Shown one piece after another: positions 43,805 to 52,974 of a DNA stretch of 64,000 bases. The stretch comes from NVTR01 sp036480115 (GTDB taxonomy: Bacteria > Pseudomonadota > Alphaproteobacteria > Rhodobacterales > Rhodobacteraceae): contig CBDDAE010000001.1 in assembly GCA_965224795.1 (NCBI GenBank), positions 744,001 through 808,000 on the forward strand, given 5' to 3'. Position 1 is the first letter of the stretch. Each line of letters opens with the position of its first letter. The notes under the pieces are model-generated. The model saw nothing but the letters and a program-made list of their open reading frames with translations. It was not told the origin of the DNA and did not search any database. The translations under genes were made by a program, and so were the position numbers.

Positions 43805-44971
43805 TTATGCCGTCGCGCGGAAATGTTCCTGTGCGGCGGCAACACCAGCACCCAGTGTTACATCCAACCCAAGGTCTTTCATAGACATTTCCGCCGTGGC
43901 AATACCGGACAGTGCCATAACATCCGTCAAGCTGCCCAGATGGCCAATGCGGAATACTTTGCCCGCCACTTCGCCAAGGCCCGCGCCGAAGGACACGCCG
44001 TACTTTTCGCTGGCATGGTTCACGATGTCATCGGCGTTGAATCCGTCGGGGGTGACGATCGCACTGACCGAATTGGAATACAGATCAGGCGAGGCCGCGC
44101 ACAGGTCCAGCCCCCAAGCAGCAATTGCCGCCCTTATTCCCGTTGCAATCCGCGTGTGCCGGGCAAAGACGTTTTCCAGACCCTCTTCCAGCAGCATTTC
44201 AGTGGACATTTTAAGCCCGCTTAACATGCCAACAGGTGGCGTGTAGGGAAAACCGTTGATTTCGTAACCGGCACGCATATCCCGCACATCAAAAAACCAA
44301 CGCGGCAAAGTCGCACTATCCAGCGTGGCAATCGCCTTGGGGCTGAACGCTGTAATCGCCAGACCGGCGGGCAACATGAAACCCTTTTGTGATCCAGTCA
44401 CGGCCACATCGACACCCCATTCGTCCATTCGAAAATCCATGGAACCGATGGAACTGACCCCATCGACAAACAACAATGCCGGGTGGTTTGAGGCATCCAT
44501 TGCCGCGCGCACGGCGGCGATGTCAGACAGAACCCCCGTGGCAGTTTCGTTATGGGTGGCCAGCACCGCCTTGATCCGGTGATCCGTATCTGCAGCCAGA
44601 ATTTCGGCGTAACGGTCTGTTGGAATACCCTGCCCCCAAGGTACGCTTACCACTTCCATTTCCAGCCCATGGCGCTTGCACATGTCGATCCATTTCTGAC
44701 TGAACAGACCATTCTTTGCGGCCAAAACTTTGTCGCCTGCGCTAAGCGTGTTGGAAATCGCAGTTTCCCAGCCGCCGGACCCGGTGGACGGGAAAATAAA
44801 AACTTCGGTTGTTTTGGATTTCAATACCTGTTTCACACCGTCCAACGCCGGATGCAAAATATCGGCAAACCCAGCAGATCGGTGATCCATGGTTGGCATG
44901 TCAACGGCGCGACGCAATGCTTCGGGCATATTTGTGGGCCCGGGAATGAAAACAGGATTTTGAATGGACAT
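43805..44971 (-). CDS. bhcA: Aspartate:glyoxylate aminotransferase (class V)
   Basis: The 388-residue protein is a fold-type-I class V aminotransferase related to serine-glyoxylate aminotransferases. It begins MSIQNPVFIPGPTNMPEALR, has the PLP aspartate in LLFVDGVSSIGSMDFRMDEW, and the lysine in VAVTGSQKGFMLPAGLAITA. BhcA moves the amino group of aspartate to glyoxylate, giving glycine and oxaloacetate, and so closes the beta-hydroxyaspartate cycle. It is the first gene of bhcABCD and is divergent from bhcR. The start at 44971 is preferred over an upstream one at 44998 because AAGG lies just before it. Confidence 0.94.
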   Translation of the reverse strand: MSIQNPVFIPGPTNMPEALRRAVDMPTMDHRSAGFADILHPALDGVKQVLKSKTTEVFIFPSTGSGGWETAISNTLSAGDKVLAAKNGLFSQKWIDMCKRHGLEMEVVSVPWGQGIPTDRYAEILAADTDHRIKAVLATHNETATGVLSDIAAVRAAMDASNHPALLFVDGVSSIGSMDFRMDEWGVDVAVTGSQKGFMLPAGLAITAFSPKAIATLDSATLPRWFFDVRDMRAGYEINGFPYTPPVGMLSGLKMSTEMLLEEGLENVFARHTRIATGIRAAIAAWGLDLCAASPDLYSNSVSAIVTPDGFNADDIVNHASEKYGVSFGAGLGEVAGKVFRIGHLGSLTDVMALSGIATAEMSMKDLGLDVTLGAGVAAAQEHFRATA

Positions 44972-45030
44972 GGTGAGCCTTGTAAAGGGTTCTTTCACAC
45001 CAACTTAGTCTCTGACAGGCTTGGTCACAA

Positions 45031-45127
45031 TTTTTTCGTAAGCATCTTAGAAAACGAAACAAATCCATTTAAAAGATATAAATTCCGGTAGTTAGCTTTT
45101 TTCGTATCATGAAAAATATTTTCCGTA
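45031..45127. promoter_or_regulatory. Repeated TTTTTTCGTA sites between bhcA and bhcR
   Basis: The 10-mer TTTTTTCGTA occurs at 45031-45040 and 45097-45106, and a variant TTTTCCGTA at 45119-45127. The first is also half of an inverted repeat TTTCGT-N14-ACGAAA (45034-45059). They lie in the divergent promoter region between bhcA and bhcR, as expected for binding of an IclR-type regulator. The AT-rich surroundings weaken the case. Confidence 0.5.
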
Positions 45128-45162
45128 TAAGAATGGACTGGTTATTTGATAGGATTTATCCA

Positions 45163-45978
45163 ATGCCTGACACCCTACGAATGCGTGGCCGCCCCAAGAG
45201 TTTTGACGGCAAAGCCGCACAACAAAACACCATTCAGTCGCTAGAAGGCGCTTTGGATCTTTTGGACGTTTTGGCCAACGCCGATGGCATGACACTTAGC
45301 GAACTGTCGGTGCGCCTGTCGCGCTCACCCTCTACCATTTACCGGATACTCAATACTTATTCATTACGTTCGATTGTCGAGATCGATCCGGTTCAGCAGA
45401 CCTGGCACATTGGGCCGGCGAGCTTTCGGCTTGGCTCGGCTTTTTTGCGCCGCAGTAGTATTTTGGAACGCGCCCGCCCGGTTATGCGAAGTTTGATGGA
45501 AAAAATTGGCGAGACCGCAAATTTGGGGATCGAAAAATCCAACCAGATTGTGTTTATTAGCCAGGTTGAAGCCGCCGAAACCATTCGGGCTTTTTTCCCG
45601 CCCGGCACCCAATCACCCCTGCACGCTTCTGGAATCGGTAAGGCTATTTTGGCACAATATTCGCCAAAGCGTCTGCAACAATTAATTGCAAAAATCCCAT
45701 TGGAAAAATACACGCCCAATACAATTACTGGGCCGGAGAAATTAATAGCGGATCTAGAGACTATCCGTACTAAAGGCTACGCGATAGATAACGAAGAACG
45801 TGAAATGGGGATGCGCTGCATTGCAGCACCGATTATTGACAACTTTGGCGACCCAATTGCCGGAATTTCCGTATCTGGCCCGACCCATCGAATGACCGAA
45901 GACAGGTTTGCGCAAATTGGTGAACTGGTGAGTCAGGCCGGTAAACGCCTTTCGCGCGGCTTGGGGGCCGAAATATAA
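45163..45978 (+). CDS. bhcR: IclR-family regulator of the beta-hydroxyaspartate cycle
   Basis: The product, about 271 residues from this start, has the IclR layout. An N-terminal winged helix-turn-helix (QSLEGALDLLDVLANADG, then LSELSVRLSRSPSTIYRILN) is followed by an effector-binding domain (QSPLHASGIGKAILAQYSP and EREMGMRCIAAPIIDNFGDP). BhcR senses glyoxylate and controls bhcABCD in Paracoccus. Divergent placement next to bhcA matches that arrangement. I prefer the ATG at 45163, preceded by AGGA, over 45109, which would put the start inside the repeated promoter elements. Confidence 0.92.
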   Translation: MPDTLRMRGRPKSFDGKAAQQNTIQSLEGALDLLDVLANADGMTLSELSVRLSRSPSTIYRILNTYSLRSIVEIDPVQQTWHIGPASFRLGSAFLRRSSILERARPVMRSLMEKIGETANLGIEKSNQIVFISQVEAAETIRAFFPPGTQSPLHASGIGKAILAQYSPKRLQQLIAKIPLEKYTPNTITGPEKLIADLETIRTKGYAIDNEEREMGMRCIAAPIIDNFGDPIAGISVSGPTHRMTEDRFAQIGELVSQAGKRLSRGLGAEI

Positions 45979-46011
45979 AGGCTGTATTAGTCTGCCAGTT
46001 TCATGCAAGTA

Positions 46012-47316
46012 CTACACAAAGCGACCTACATAATTTTCCAGAATTTCCTGCTGACCCGACCGGGGCTGTGGGTCGGTATTGTTATCCAGCACCGACTTTG
46101 TCAGGCTTTCCAGTGTCGCCGTCTTTAACATTTCCTGCGCACTGTCGCTTTGCCAGCCAGCGTAACGTTGCGATAAGGCCTGTTCTAATCCACCATCTTC
46201 AAGCATTGCAGCAGCCGATTTCAACCCACGGGCACAGATATCCATTGCCCCAATATGTGCAGCGATCAGATCTACAGGGTCCAGAGATTGCCGTCGCAAC
46301 CTCGCGTCAAAATTCGTACCCCCGGTGGTAAATCCACCCGCCTTCAATATGTGGTAGTAGGCCAATGCGACTTCGCCAGCATTGTTTGGAAACTGGTCAG
46401 TGTCCCAGCCCGACTGTATGTCATTTCGGTTCATATCTATTGAGCCAAATGACCCTAAGGCAATGGCGGTTGCTATTTCATGCTCAAACGAATGCCCGGC
46501 CAAAAAAGCGTGACCCTGCTCCAGATTCAGTTGTACTTCATTTTCTAGGCCGTATTTTTGCAAAAACCCAAAGCAAGTTGCGGCGTCAAAATCATATTGG
46601 TGCTTCGTCGGTTCCTGGGGTTTCGGTTCCACCAGAATTGCCCCTTTGAACCCGATCTTATGTTTGTAATCGACCACCATATTCAAAAACCGTCCCATAT
46701 GGTCCAATTCCTGACCCATGTCAGTATTTAGCAGGGTTTCATACCCTTCCCGCCCGCCCCAAAGAACATAGTTTTCACCGTTCAACTGATGGGTCGCATC
46801 CATGCAGGTTTTGACTGTGGCGGCGGAATAGGCGAACACTTCCGGGTCCGGGTTTGTTGCCGCACCGGCCATAAACCGGCGGTTTGAGAACAAATTGGCA
46901 GTACCCCACAACAGGCGTGTGCCAGTGGCTTCCATTTTAAGCGTAAAATAATCAACCATTTCTTCCAGATTACGTTTGCTTTGCGCAAAGTTTTCGCCTT
47001 CCGGGCGCATGTCCGCATCGTGAAAGCAAAAATATGGAACATTCAGGATATCGAACATTTCAAAGGCGACATCCGCCTTAAAGCGCGCGTGGTCCATACT
47101 GTCGCCAAACCACGGGCGCTGAAATGTTTCGCTGCCAAACGGGTCACCTCCCGGCCAGGCAAAGGAATGCCAATAGGCAACTGCAAAACGCAAATGTTCG
47201 GACATTGGCTTGCCCATGACTATTGCAGAAGCATCATAGTGGCGAAAGGTCAGTGGGTTATTACTGCTTTCGCCAGCATATTTTATCTGGGGAATTTCGC
47301 CAAAAAAATCGGTCAT
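46012..47316 (-). CDS. xylA: Xylose isomerase
   Basis: The 434-residue enzyme converts D-xylose to D-xylulose. Active-site segments are clear: VPYFCFHDADMRPEG with the catalytic histidine, GAILVEPKPQEPTKHQYDFD with metal ligands, and LNLEQGHAFLAGHSFEHEIA. The length matches the family. The ATG at 47316 starts one base after the xylB stop, and AAGGAAC serves as ribosome-binding site; a longer frame to 47370 only shadows xylB. It is the second gene of the xylBA operon and converges on bhcR. Confidence 0.96.
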   Translation of the reverse strand: MTDFFGEIPQIKYAGESSNNPLTFRHYDASAIVMGKPMSEHLRFAVAYWHSFAWPGGDPFGSETFQRPWFGDSMDHARFKADVAFEMFDILNVPYFCFHDADMRPEGENFAQSKRNLEEMVDYFTLKMEATGTRLLWGTANLFSNRRFMAGAATNPDPEVFAYSAATVKTCMDATHQLNGENYVLWGGREGYETLLNTDMGQELDHMGRFLNMVVDYKHKIGFKGAILVEPKPQEPTKHQYDFDAATCFGFLQKYGLENEVQLNLEQGHAFLAGHSFEHEIATAIALGSFGSIDMNRNDIQSGWDTDQFPNNAGEVALAYYHILKAGGFTTGGTNFDARLRRQSLDPVDLIAAHIGAMDICARGLKSAAAMLEDGGLEQALSQRYAGWQSDSAQEMLKTATLESLTKSVLDNNTDPQPRSGQQEILENYVGRFV

Positions 47317-47317
47317 T

Positions 47318-48766
47318 TCAGGTTCCTTTGATGGATCGGTAAAGCCCGGTATACGTTCCATAGGCGTCATTGTAGGCCGGAACCAAACTGGTATTTGGTT
47401 CGATCACTCTGACTATTTCGGGCGGTGTCGCGACTGTTGCCGGGTCGGCACCAGTCGCCGCCATAAGGCCCAAACGGGCGGCCCCGTACCCGGCCCCAAT
47501 ATCGCCATCAGCCGGAACATCAACAGGCACATTCAGCACATTTGCCAAAAGCTGCAACCAATAGTTAGATCGCGCGCCACCCCCGACCGCCAACAGCCGT
47601 TGAATATCAGTTCCCGTCGATTGCAAGGCGGCCAAGTTGTCGCGAAAAGCAAAGGCAACACCCTGAAGAACCGTATGGGTCAACTCCGGGCGATCATCCC
47701 CGTGGGATAATCCCAAAAAAGCACCGCGAATTTCGGTATCGTTGTGTGGGGTGCGCTCGCCACCCAGATAGGGTAAAAACTGGGCCTTGCCCGGCGCGCG
47801 CACTTCATCGCCCAGTTCACCAGTCAGATCAGCCGCCGATTTACCAGAAATCGTGCTGAACCATTCCAAGGCATCTGTTGCCGCCAGGATGACCCCCATC
47901 TGATGCCAGGTCCCGCTAAGGGCATGGCAAAAGGTATGCACTGCGCTTTCTGGCTTGGGCTGATAGGCATCGCTGGCCGCAAATAAAACCCCCGAAGTGC
48001 CAAGTGAAACAAACGCCTGACCGTTTTGAACCACACCCATACCAATGGCAGAAGCGGCATTATCCCCGCCGCCCCCGGCAACAGGAATCTGCCTAGGGAT
48101 ATTCCATCGGACTGCCAGCTTTTCGCGCAGGTGCCCCCCAATAGCATTCCCTTCCACCAGTTCCGGCATCTGGCCCCGGTTCATACCTGTGGCAGTCAAC
48201 AGATCGTCGCTCCAATCGCGTTTATTCACATCCAGCCAACTTGTTCCCGAGGCATCGGATAAATCGGAAATGGCTTCTCCCGTCAGCCAAAGCCGCAATA
48301 CGTCTTTTGGCAACAGCACCCGGTACACACGGTCAAAATTGGCGGGCTCATGGCGTTGCATCCAAAGTAGTTTTGGCGCTGTAAACCCGGCAAATACAAT
48401 ATTGCCGGAAATCGCCCGAAACTCCGCGTTTTCATCAAGTTCCGCGGCCTCTTTAAAACTGCGCGTGTCGTTCCATAAAATACAGGGCCGAATGGCTTTG
48501 CCATCTGCATCCAGCGCCGTCGCGCCGTGCATTTGACCTGATAAACCAATCCCGCGTAGGGCCCGCATTTCGGATTGGTATTTTGCGCAAAGTCTGTCCA
48601 ATACGTTTTCGGCGGCAATTATCCAGTCATTGGGGTCCTGTTCAGACCAACCGTCATTTGGCCGCATAACCTTTAGCGGCGCTGATGCCGAGCCAACGAT
48701 TACCCCGTCCTGATCAATCAAAACCCCTTTCAGTCCAGAAGTTCCAAGATCAAGTCCGAGATACAT
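47318..48766 (-). CDS. xylB: Xylulokinase
   Basis: The 482-residue FGGY-family sugar kinase begins MYLGLDLGTSGLKGVLIDQD. Family motifs include GLSGQMHGATALDADGKAIR, PYLGGERTPHNDTEIRGAFL and the ATP-site text RLLAVGGGARSNYWLQLLAN. It phosphorylates D-xylulose to xylulose 5-phosphate for the pentose phosphate pathway. It is directly upstream of xylA with a one-base gap. The promoter must lie in the 130 bases up to the FG-GAP gene, in which I see no clear operator. Confidence 0.95.
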   Translation of the reverse strand: MYLGLDLGTSGLKGVLIDQDGVIVGSASAPLKVMRPNDGWSEQDPNDWIIAAENVLDRLCAKYQSEMRALRGIGLSGQMHGATALDADGKAIRPCILWNDTRSFKEAAELDENAEFRAISGNIVFAGFTAPKLLWMQRHEPANFDRVYRVLLPKDVLRLWLTGEAISDLSDASGTSWLDVNKRDWSDDLLTATGMNRGQMPELVEGNAIGGHLREKLAVRWNIPRQIPVAGGGGDNAASAIGMGVVQNGQAFVSLGTSGVLFAASDAYQPKPESAVHTFCHALSGTWHQMGVILAATDALEWFSTISGKSAADLTGELGDEVRAPGKAQFLPYLGGERTPHNDTEIRGAFLGLSHGDDRPELTHTVLQGVAFAFRDNLAALQSTGTDIQRLLAVGGGARSNYWLQLLANVLNVPVDVPADGDIGAGYGAARLGLMAATGADPATVATPPEIVRVIEPNTSLVPAYNDAYGTYTGLYRSIKGT

Positions 48767-48896
48767 GCTGCATTCCTTTGTTTGCAGAATACCAAAGCGT
48801 GCACAGTGTCACTTCTTTTGGAATGCCACACCTTATACTACTGACAAGTAGGAGCATTTACCCAAATCCGGCCAATACTTTTCGCTATTATGTTTC

Positions 48897-50453
48897 TTAC
48901 AACCCACTAACGATCAATTCGTCCCCTGAAAAATTGATTTCAACAATTTTGTTACTGCTGACATCCGCCCAAGGGGAAACCATTCCGCCCGGACGGATCA
49001 TCCTAATTTTCAGATACCTAGATGTTCCTAGCCCAAAGTGGATCAACGCGGCATTGCCGCTGGCATGACCACCACCAACTGTGATCTCACGGTGCCAAGT
49101 CTTGGACCCGTCGGAGATTTCTATCCATCCCCCAACCGCATTGGTATTCACACCGTCCTGCCGGATATCGACCAGCAACCAGTTGTCTTTGCTTGGCGTT
49201 GTGTTTTGATAAATTTCGACCATAGCATTGCGATTAACGACAACCAGATCAAGGCGTCCATCCAGGTTCATATCCACCATCGCAGCGCCGCGCGATCGTT
49301 CCATACTTGCGACACCTGCCTCCAAGCCATTTTCAACGAATGTGCCATCGGCTGATTGTATCAACAGGTTGTTGGGATCCTTCATTGCGCTACCCGGCAT
49401 GTCTTCTACATTACCTTTGGCGATGAACACATCGTCTAAACCATCATTATCAATATCCCCGAACGCCACGTGCCAGCCAGTAGAGGCGTTGGTATCATCG
49501 CCAGTATAAGGGCGATGCGCAGTTGTACCGCGATCAAACTCGACATCCTGAAAACGCGGCCCCCCAGACGCAATATCCAACAATTGCAATTTTTGATCAG
49601 CCATATTTGTCAGGAATATCTCAGGTACCCCATCGCCTGAAATATCTCGGCTGGCGATACCCATTCCCCAGATACTGATGGCATCCCAGCCGTCATTTTT
49701 ACCGTATGGTCTGGGGGCATTTTCCATCGCCCATAACTGTTCACCACCATCGTTGACATAGTAGTGCCGGTCATTACTTATCCGAAGGTCCTGGCGACCC
49801 TGGCGACCCCAGTCTGAAAACAGCATTGATAGCGGGCAAAGTCCCGGGCTTAGGGTGATCTGTTCGTATTGCCCGGCATATGGCCTAAACAGATAGTTTT
49901 CATCACAGGTTTGAAACGGTCCCTGCGGATCATCGCGATCAACATAGTTTCCAACTGCAAGAGTTGGCAATTTGTTTTCCCCTTCCCAAGTGGCAGAAAA
50001 AGCAGTTGTCCATTTTTGCCCTCCCTTGAACCCGAAGTCGGGAAAATTTGAAAAGCTACAGTCTGCGCCACCTTTAAGCAGGCGGTTTTCGCCAACGCGC
50101 AGGATAAACAAATCAAGAATACCATCGCTGTCCACATCCAGCGGGTAGGCCCCAATCACCTGTGTAAGTGCCAAATCATCAGCGGTTTCCGCTACAAAAC
50201 CAACCGCTGCACCACGCTGAGTTGTGACATTGCGCAAAAGTGTCGCCGGGGACGCGCCACCTGCCAACAACAGTTCAGGGAAGAGATCACCGTCACAGTC
50301 AAAACTGGCAACACCGCCGCCTACAAAATGTTCCCAACCGCCAGTGTATTGCTGGCTAAGACCAAGTTCCGGTACGCGATTTTCAAATGACGGGCCAGAA
50401 ATTGCGCTTCCGTTTCCACAAAGAAAAACGGTCATAGTAATCTTAAGCAACAT
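48897..50453 (-). CDS. Secreted FG-GAP/VCBS-repeat protein with UnbV/ASPIC C-terminal domain
   Basis: The 518-residue protein starts with a short hydrophobic leader (MLLKITMTVFLCGNGSA), a likely signal peptide. It then contains FG-GAP/VCBS-type repeats with calcium-binding DxDxDG-like loops: SFDCDGDLFPELLLAG, PLDVDSDGILDLFILR, GDIDNDGLDDVFIAKG and VDMNLDGRLDLVVVNR. The C terminus (about residues 430-495, WLLVDIRQDGVNTNAVGGWI and GGGHASGNAALIHFGLG) matches the ASPIC/UnbV domain of the CRTAC1 family. The start overlaps the xylR stop by 11 bases. Its function is unknown; within a xylose locus a role in binding or sensing extracellular xylan or xylose is a guess. Confidence 0.85.
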   Translation of the reverse strand: MLLKITMTVFLCGNGSAISGPSFENRVPELGLSQQYTGGWEHFVGGGVASFDCDGDLFPELLLAGGASPATLLRNVTTQRGAAVGFVAETADDLALTQVIGAYPLDVDSDGILDLFILRVGENRLLKGGADCSFSNFPDFGFKGGQKWTTAFSATWEGENKLPTLAVGNYVDRDDPQGPFQTCDENYLFRPYAGQYEQITLSPGLCPLSMLFSDWGRQGRQDLRISNDRHYYVNDGGEQLWAMENAPRPYGKNDGWDAISIWGMGIASRDISGDGVPEIFLTNMADQKLQLLDIASGGPRFQDVEFDRGTTAHRPYTGDDTNASTGWHVAFGDIDNDGLDDVFIAKGNVEDMPGSAMKDPNNLLIQSADGTFVENGLEAGVASMERSRGAAMVDMNLDGRLDLVVVNRNAMVEIYQNTTPSKDNWLLVDIRQDGVNTNAVGGWIEISDGSKTWHREITVGGGHASGNAALIHFGLGTSRYLKIRMIRPGGMVSPWADVSSNKIVEINFSGDELIVSGL

Positions 50454-51663
50454 AAGACGCGGTATCCCGTAAAATTCCGTCCGTTATGCCATCTATTGCA
50501 AAGGCGGCAGCCCCCATGGCCCACATTTGGTCGCCCCATTCATGAACTGCGACCTCTGGCGGCGGACCACCGGTCTGCACAATTGATTTCTTCATCTCAT
50601 TGATCATTTCCTCATTAAACAGGTAGTTATGTTGCATCCGTTCACCCGACAAAATAATCAATTCCGGGGCGAATATATTAACCACATTCGCTAACCCTAC
50701 GGCGAACATTCTACCGGCCCTTCGCACAATAGTTTTAGCGACAACATCCCCGGATTTAACCTTGGCCAAAAGTTGTTCCATTTGTTCCTCAGAGGTTGCG
50801 GATGCCGGAAGTTCCAACGATGTGCTGGCCTCTCGTAAAAGGGCATAGTCACCGATATAGGCCTCAAGACATCCCCGCTGTCCGCATCGACACAATGCAC
50901 CATCCAACTGCACTTTGGTATGCCCCAACTCTGCCCCGCAACCATGGTTTCCCCTGTACAACTTACCGTCGATCACAATGCCCATGCCAACGCCTTGTTC
51001 AACCGAAACAACGATGAAATTGCGTGCATTTTTTCCAAGGCCAAAACGTTGCTCGGCAATGGCCACGAGATTAGCATCATTGTCCAAAAACACCGGCAGG
51101 CCCAGTTTTCCATGCAGCATTTTCTTTAATGGCACGTCGCGTTCCAAAAGAGTTGGCGACCAAAAAATATGGCCGGTATTTGCGTCAATAACCCCCGGTA
51201 AACCTATGCCTACACCCGATAAATTCTGCTGTTTCAATTTCGCGTTTTCTAATGCCAGGCTAAGTGTCTCACTTAAAAATTCAGTGACCTGCGCCGCCGA
51301 ACGAATTGTCACATCCGAAGGGTTCGAAAAATCAGCAATTCGCTTGCCATCGAAATCAGCAATTGTCACGGTTGCCAACTTATCTGACAACTTCATTCCA
51401 GCCACCAGATGCGCCGCCCCCCGGATTTTCAAATTGACCCGCGGTCGCCCCCTTTTTGCATTTACTAACTGCGGTGACGCCGCCACTTCCTCGATCAGGC
51501 CGCGGTTGATCAAATCGGCTGTGATACTTGTAACAGTAGCTGGGCTAAACCCGGTCGCGCTGGCTATATCAATTCGGGGCACAGGCGACATCTGGCGAAT
51601 TGCGGAAAAAACAAGACTGGTTCCGGTTTCTCGCACGTCCACTATTGGAGGATTACTGTTCAT
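50443..51663 (-). CDS. xylR: ROK-family repressor of xylose genes
   Basis: The 406-residue protein has an N-terminal winged helix (MSPVPRIDIASATGFSPATV, TSITADLINRGLIEEV) and a C-terminal ROK domain. ROK marks are FLDNDANLVAIAEQRFG and the zinc motif CRCGQRGCLEAYIGDY. It is divergent from xylF with a strong AT-rich palindrome between them, so it probably represses xylFHG and itself until a xylose-related sugar binds. The symbol follows common usage for ROK regulators in such loci and does not mean the AraC-type E. coli XylR. Confidence 0.9.
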   Translation of the reverse strand: MNSNPPIVDVRETGTSLVFSAIRQMSPVPRIDIASATGFSPATVTSITADLINRGLIEEVAASPQLVNAKRGRPRVNLKIRGAAHLVAGMKLSDKLATVTIADFDGKRIADFSNPSDVTIRSAAQVTEFLSETLSLALENAKLKQQNLSGVGIGLPGVIDANTGHIFWSPTLLERDVPLKKMLHGKLGLPVFLDNDANLVAIAEQRFGLGKNARNFIVVSVEQGVGMGIVIDGKLYRGNHGCGAELGHTKVQLDGALCRCGQRGCLEAYIGDYALLREASTSLELPASATSEEQMEQLLAKVKSGDVVAKTIVRRAGRMFAVGLANVVNIFAPELIILSGERMQHNYLFNEEMINEMKKSIVQTGGPPPEVAVHEWGDQMWAMGAAAFAIDGITDGILRDTASYVA

Positions 51664-51745
51664 TCCGACATCCTTGGTTTCAAATCCATAGATCTGCTGG
51701 CGGTCTTTGCGCGCCCAATCCTATAGTAGTTTAGAGTCTAGGTGA

Positions 51746-51768
51746 TTTAATTTGATTAGTAAATTAAA
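51746..51768. promoter_or_regulatory. AT-rich palindrome, probable XylR (ROK) operator
   Basis: TTTAATTT-N7-AAATTAAA is a perfect inverted repeat in the 177-base gap between divergent xylR and xylF. ROK sugar repressors bind AT-rich dyads of this kind. It lies 72 bases before the xylF start and 82 before xylR, so one site could control both promoters. Confidence 0.7.
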
Positions 51769-51840
51769 ATGGTTCATACTGCTCCAGACACGGCGATTCT
51801 ACTGCTAGCTGTGCATTGATTTACCAATTGGGAGGCTACT

Positions 51841-52869
51841 ATGAAAAAACTAGGAATAATTGCCGCTGCAGCGCTAAGCGTGGGTTTGGCGACATCAGTT
51901 TTCGCCGCTGATCAAATTATCGGCGTCAGCTGGTCAAATTTCCAGGAAGAACGCTGGAAAACAGACGAAGCCGCAATGAAGGCCGCCATTGAAGCAAATG
52001 GCGACACATATATTTCTGCTGATGCGCAGTCATCTGCGTCCAAGCAGTTGTCAGACGTTGAAAGCCTGATCGCACAGGGCGCAAACGCGCTGATTATTCT
52101 GTCGGTTGATTCCGGTTCCGTTGGCGCCGCTGTTGATGCCGCTGCAGCCGAAGGTATTCCGGTTGTCGGCTATGACCGTTTGATCGAAGACGATCGCGCT
52201 TTTTACCTGACCTTTGATAACAAAGAAGTTGGCCGCGTGATTGCACGTTCCATTCTGGCCGTTGTGCCCGAAGGCAACTATGCCATCATCAAAGGCGACA
52301 AGGGAGATCCGAACGCTCTGTTCTTGCTGGAAGGTATGATGGACGTGATCGGTGCTGATGTTGCTGCGGGTAAAATCACAATCGTTGGTGAAGCTTTTAC
52401 CGATGGTTGGAAGCCTGACAACGCGCAGAAAAACATGGAACAGATCCTGACCGCCAACAACAACAATGTTGATGCGGTTCTGTCTGAAAATGACGGCATG
52501 GCCGGTGGTGCAATTGCGGCTTTGGCTGCGCAGGGATTGGATATTCCTGTATCCGGTCAGGACGGCGACCACGCTGCGTTGAACCGTGTTGCACGGGGTT
52601 CGCAAAATACATCCGTCTGGAAAGATGCCCGTCAACTGGGTGCAGCTGCTGGTGACATCGCTTCTGCCCTTGCGGGTGGCTCGATGCTGGATGCTGTCGA
52701 AGGAGCTGTGAAATGGTCTGGTGGAGCGAATGGCGTTGAAATGAACGCGATCTTCCTGGCACCAACCCCGATCAACAAAGACAACATCAGTGTTGTGATC
52801 GATGCGGGCCACATTGCCAAAGACAAGGTTTGTGAAGGCGCAATGGCTGGCGTTGCTGGCTGTAGCTAA
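51841..52869 (+). CDS. xylF: D-xylose ABC transporter substrate-binding protein
   Basis: The 342-residue periplasmic protein belongs to the ribose/xylose binding family. Signal peptide MKKLGIIAAAALSVGLATSV ends near FAA. The mature part reads DQIIGVSWSNFQEERWKTDE and has GANALIILSVDSGSVGAAVD and VVGYDRLIEDDRAFYLTFDN, all close to XylF. A GGGAGG Shine-Dalgarno precedes the ATG. A stem-loop follows its stop, which would raise xylF mRNA over xylH and xylG. Confidence 0.95.
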   Translation: MKKLGIIAAAALSVGLATSVFAADQIIGVSWSNFQEERWKTDEAAMKAAIEANGDTYISADAQSSASKQLSDVESLIAQGANALIILSVDSGSVGAAVDAAAAEGIPVVGYDRLIEDDRAFYLTFDNKEVGRVIARSILAVVPEGNYAIIKGDKGDPNALFLLEGMMDVIGADVAAGKITIVGEAFTDGWKPDNAQKNMEQILTANNNNVDAVLSENDGMAGGAIAALAAQGLDIPVSGQDGDHAALNRVARGSQNTSVWKDARQLGAAAGDIASALAGGSMLDAVEGAVKWSGGANGVEMNAIFLAPTPINKDNISVVIDAGHIAKDKVCEGAMAGVAGCS

Positions 52870-52889
52870 TACTGACCCTTAAACTAAAG

Positions 52890-52922
52890 TCCGCGCCTGG
52901 TTTGACCTGGCGCGGATTTCTT
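52890..52922 (+). terminator. Stem-loop between xylF and xylH
   Basis: TCCGCGCC and GGCGCGGA form a perfect eight-base stem, followed by TTTCTT. It probably acts as a partial terminator or 3' end stabiliser, so the binding protein is made in excess of the membrane parts. The inner GG and CC can extend the stem. Confidence 0.75.
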
Positions 52923-52974
52923 GGAACAGTGAAGTCCAAGGCCACATAAATCATTCAATCCCCAGGAGAGCGAT

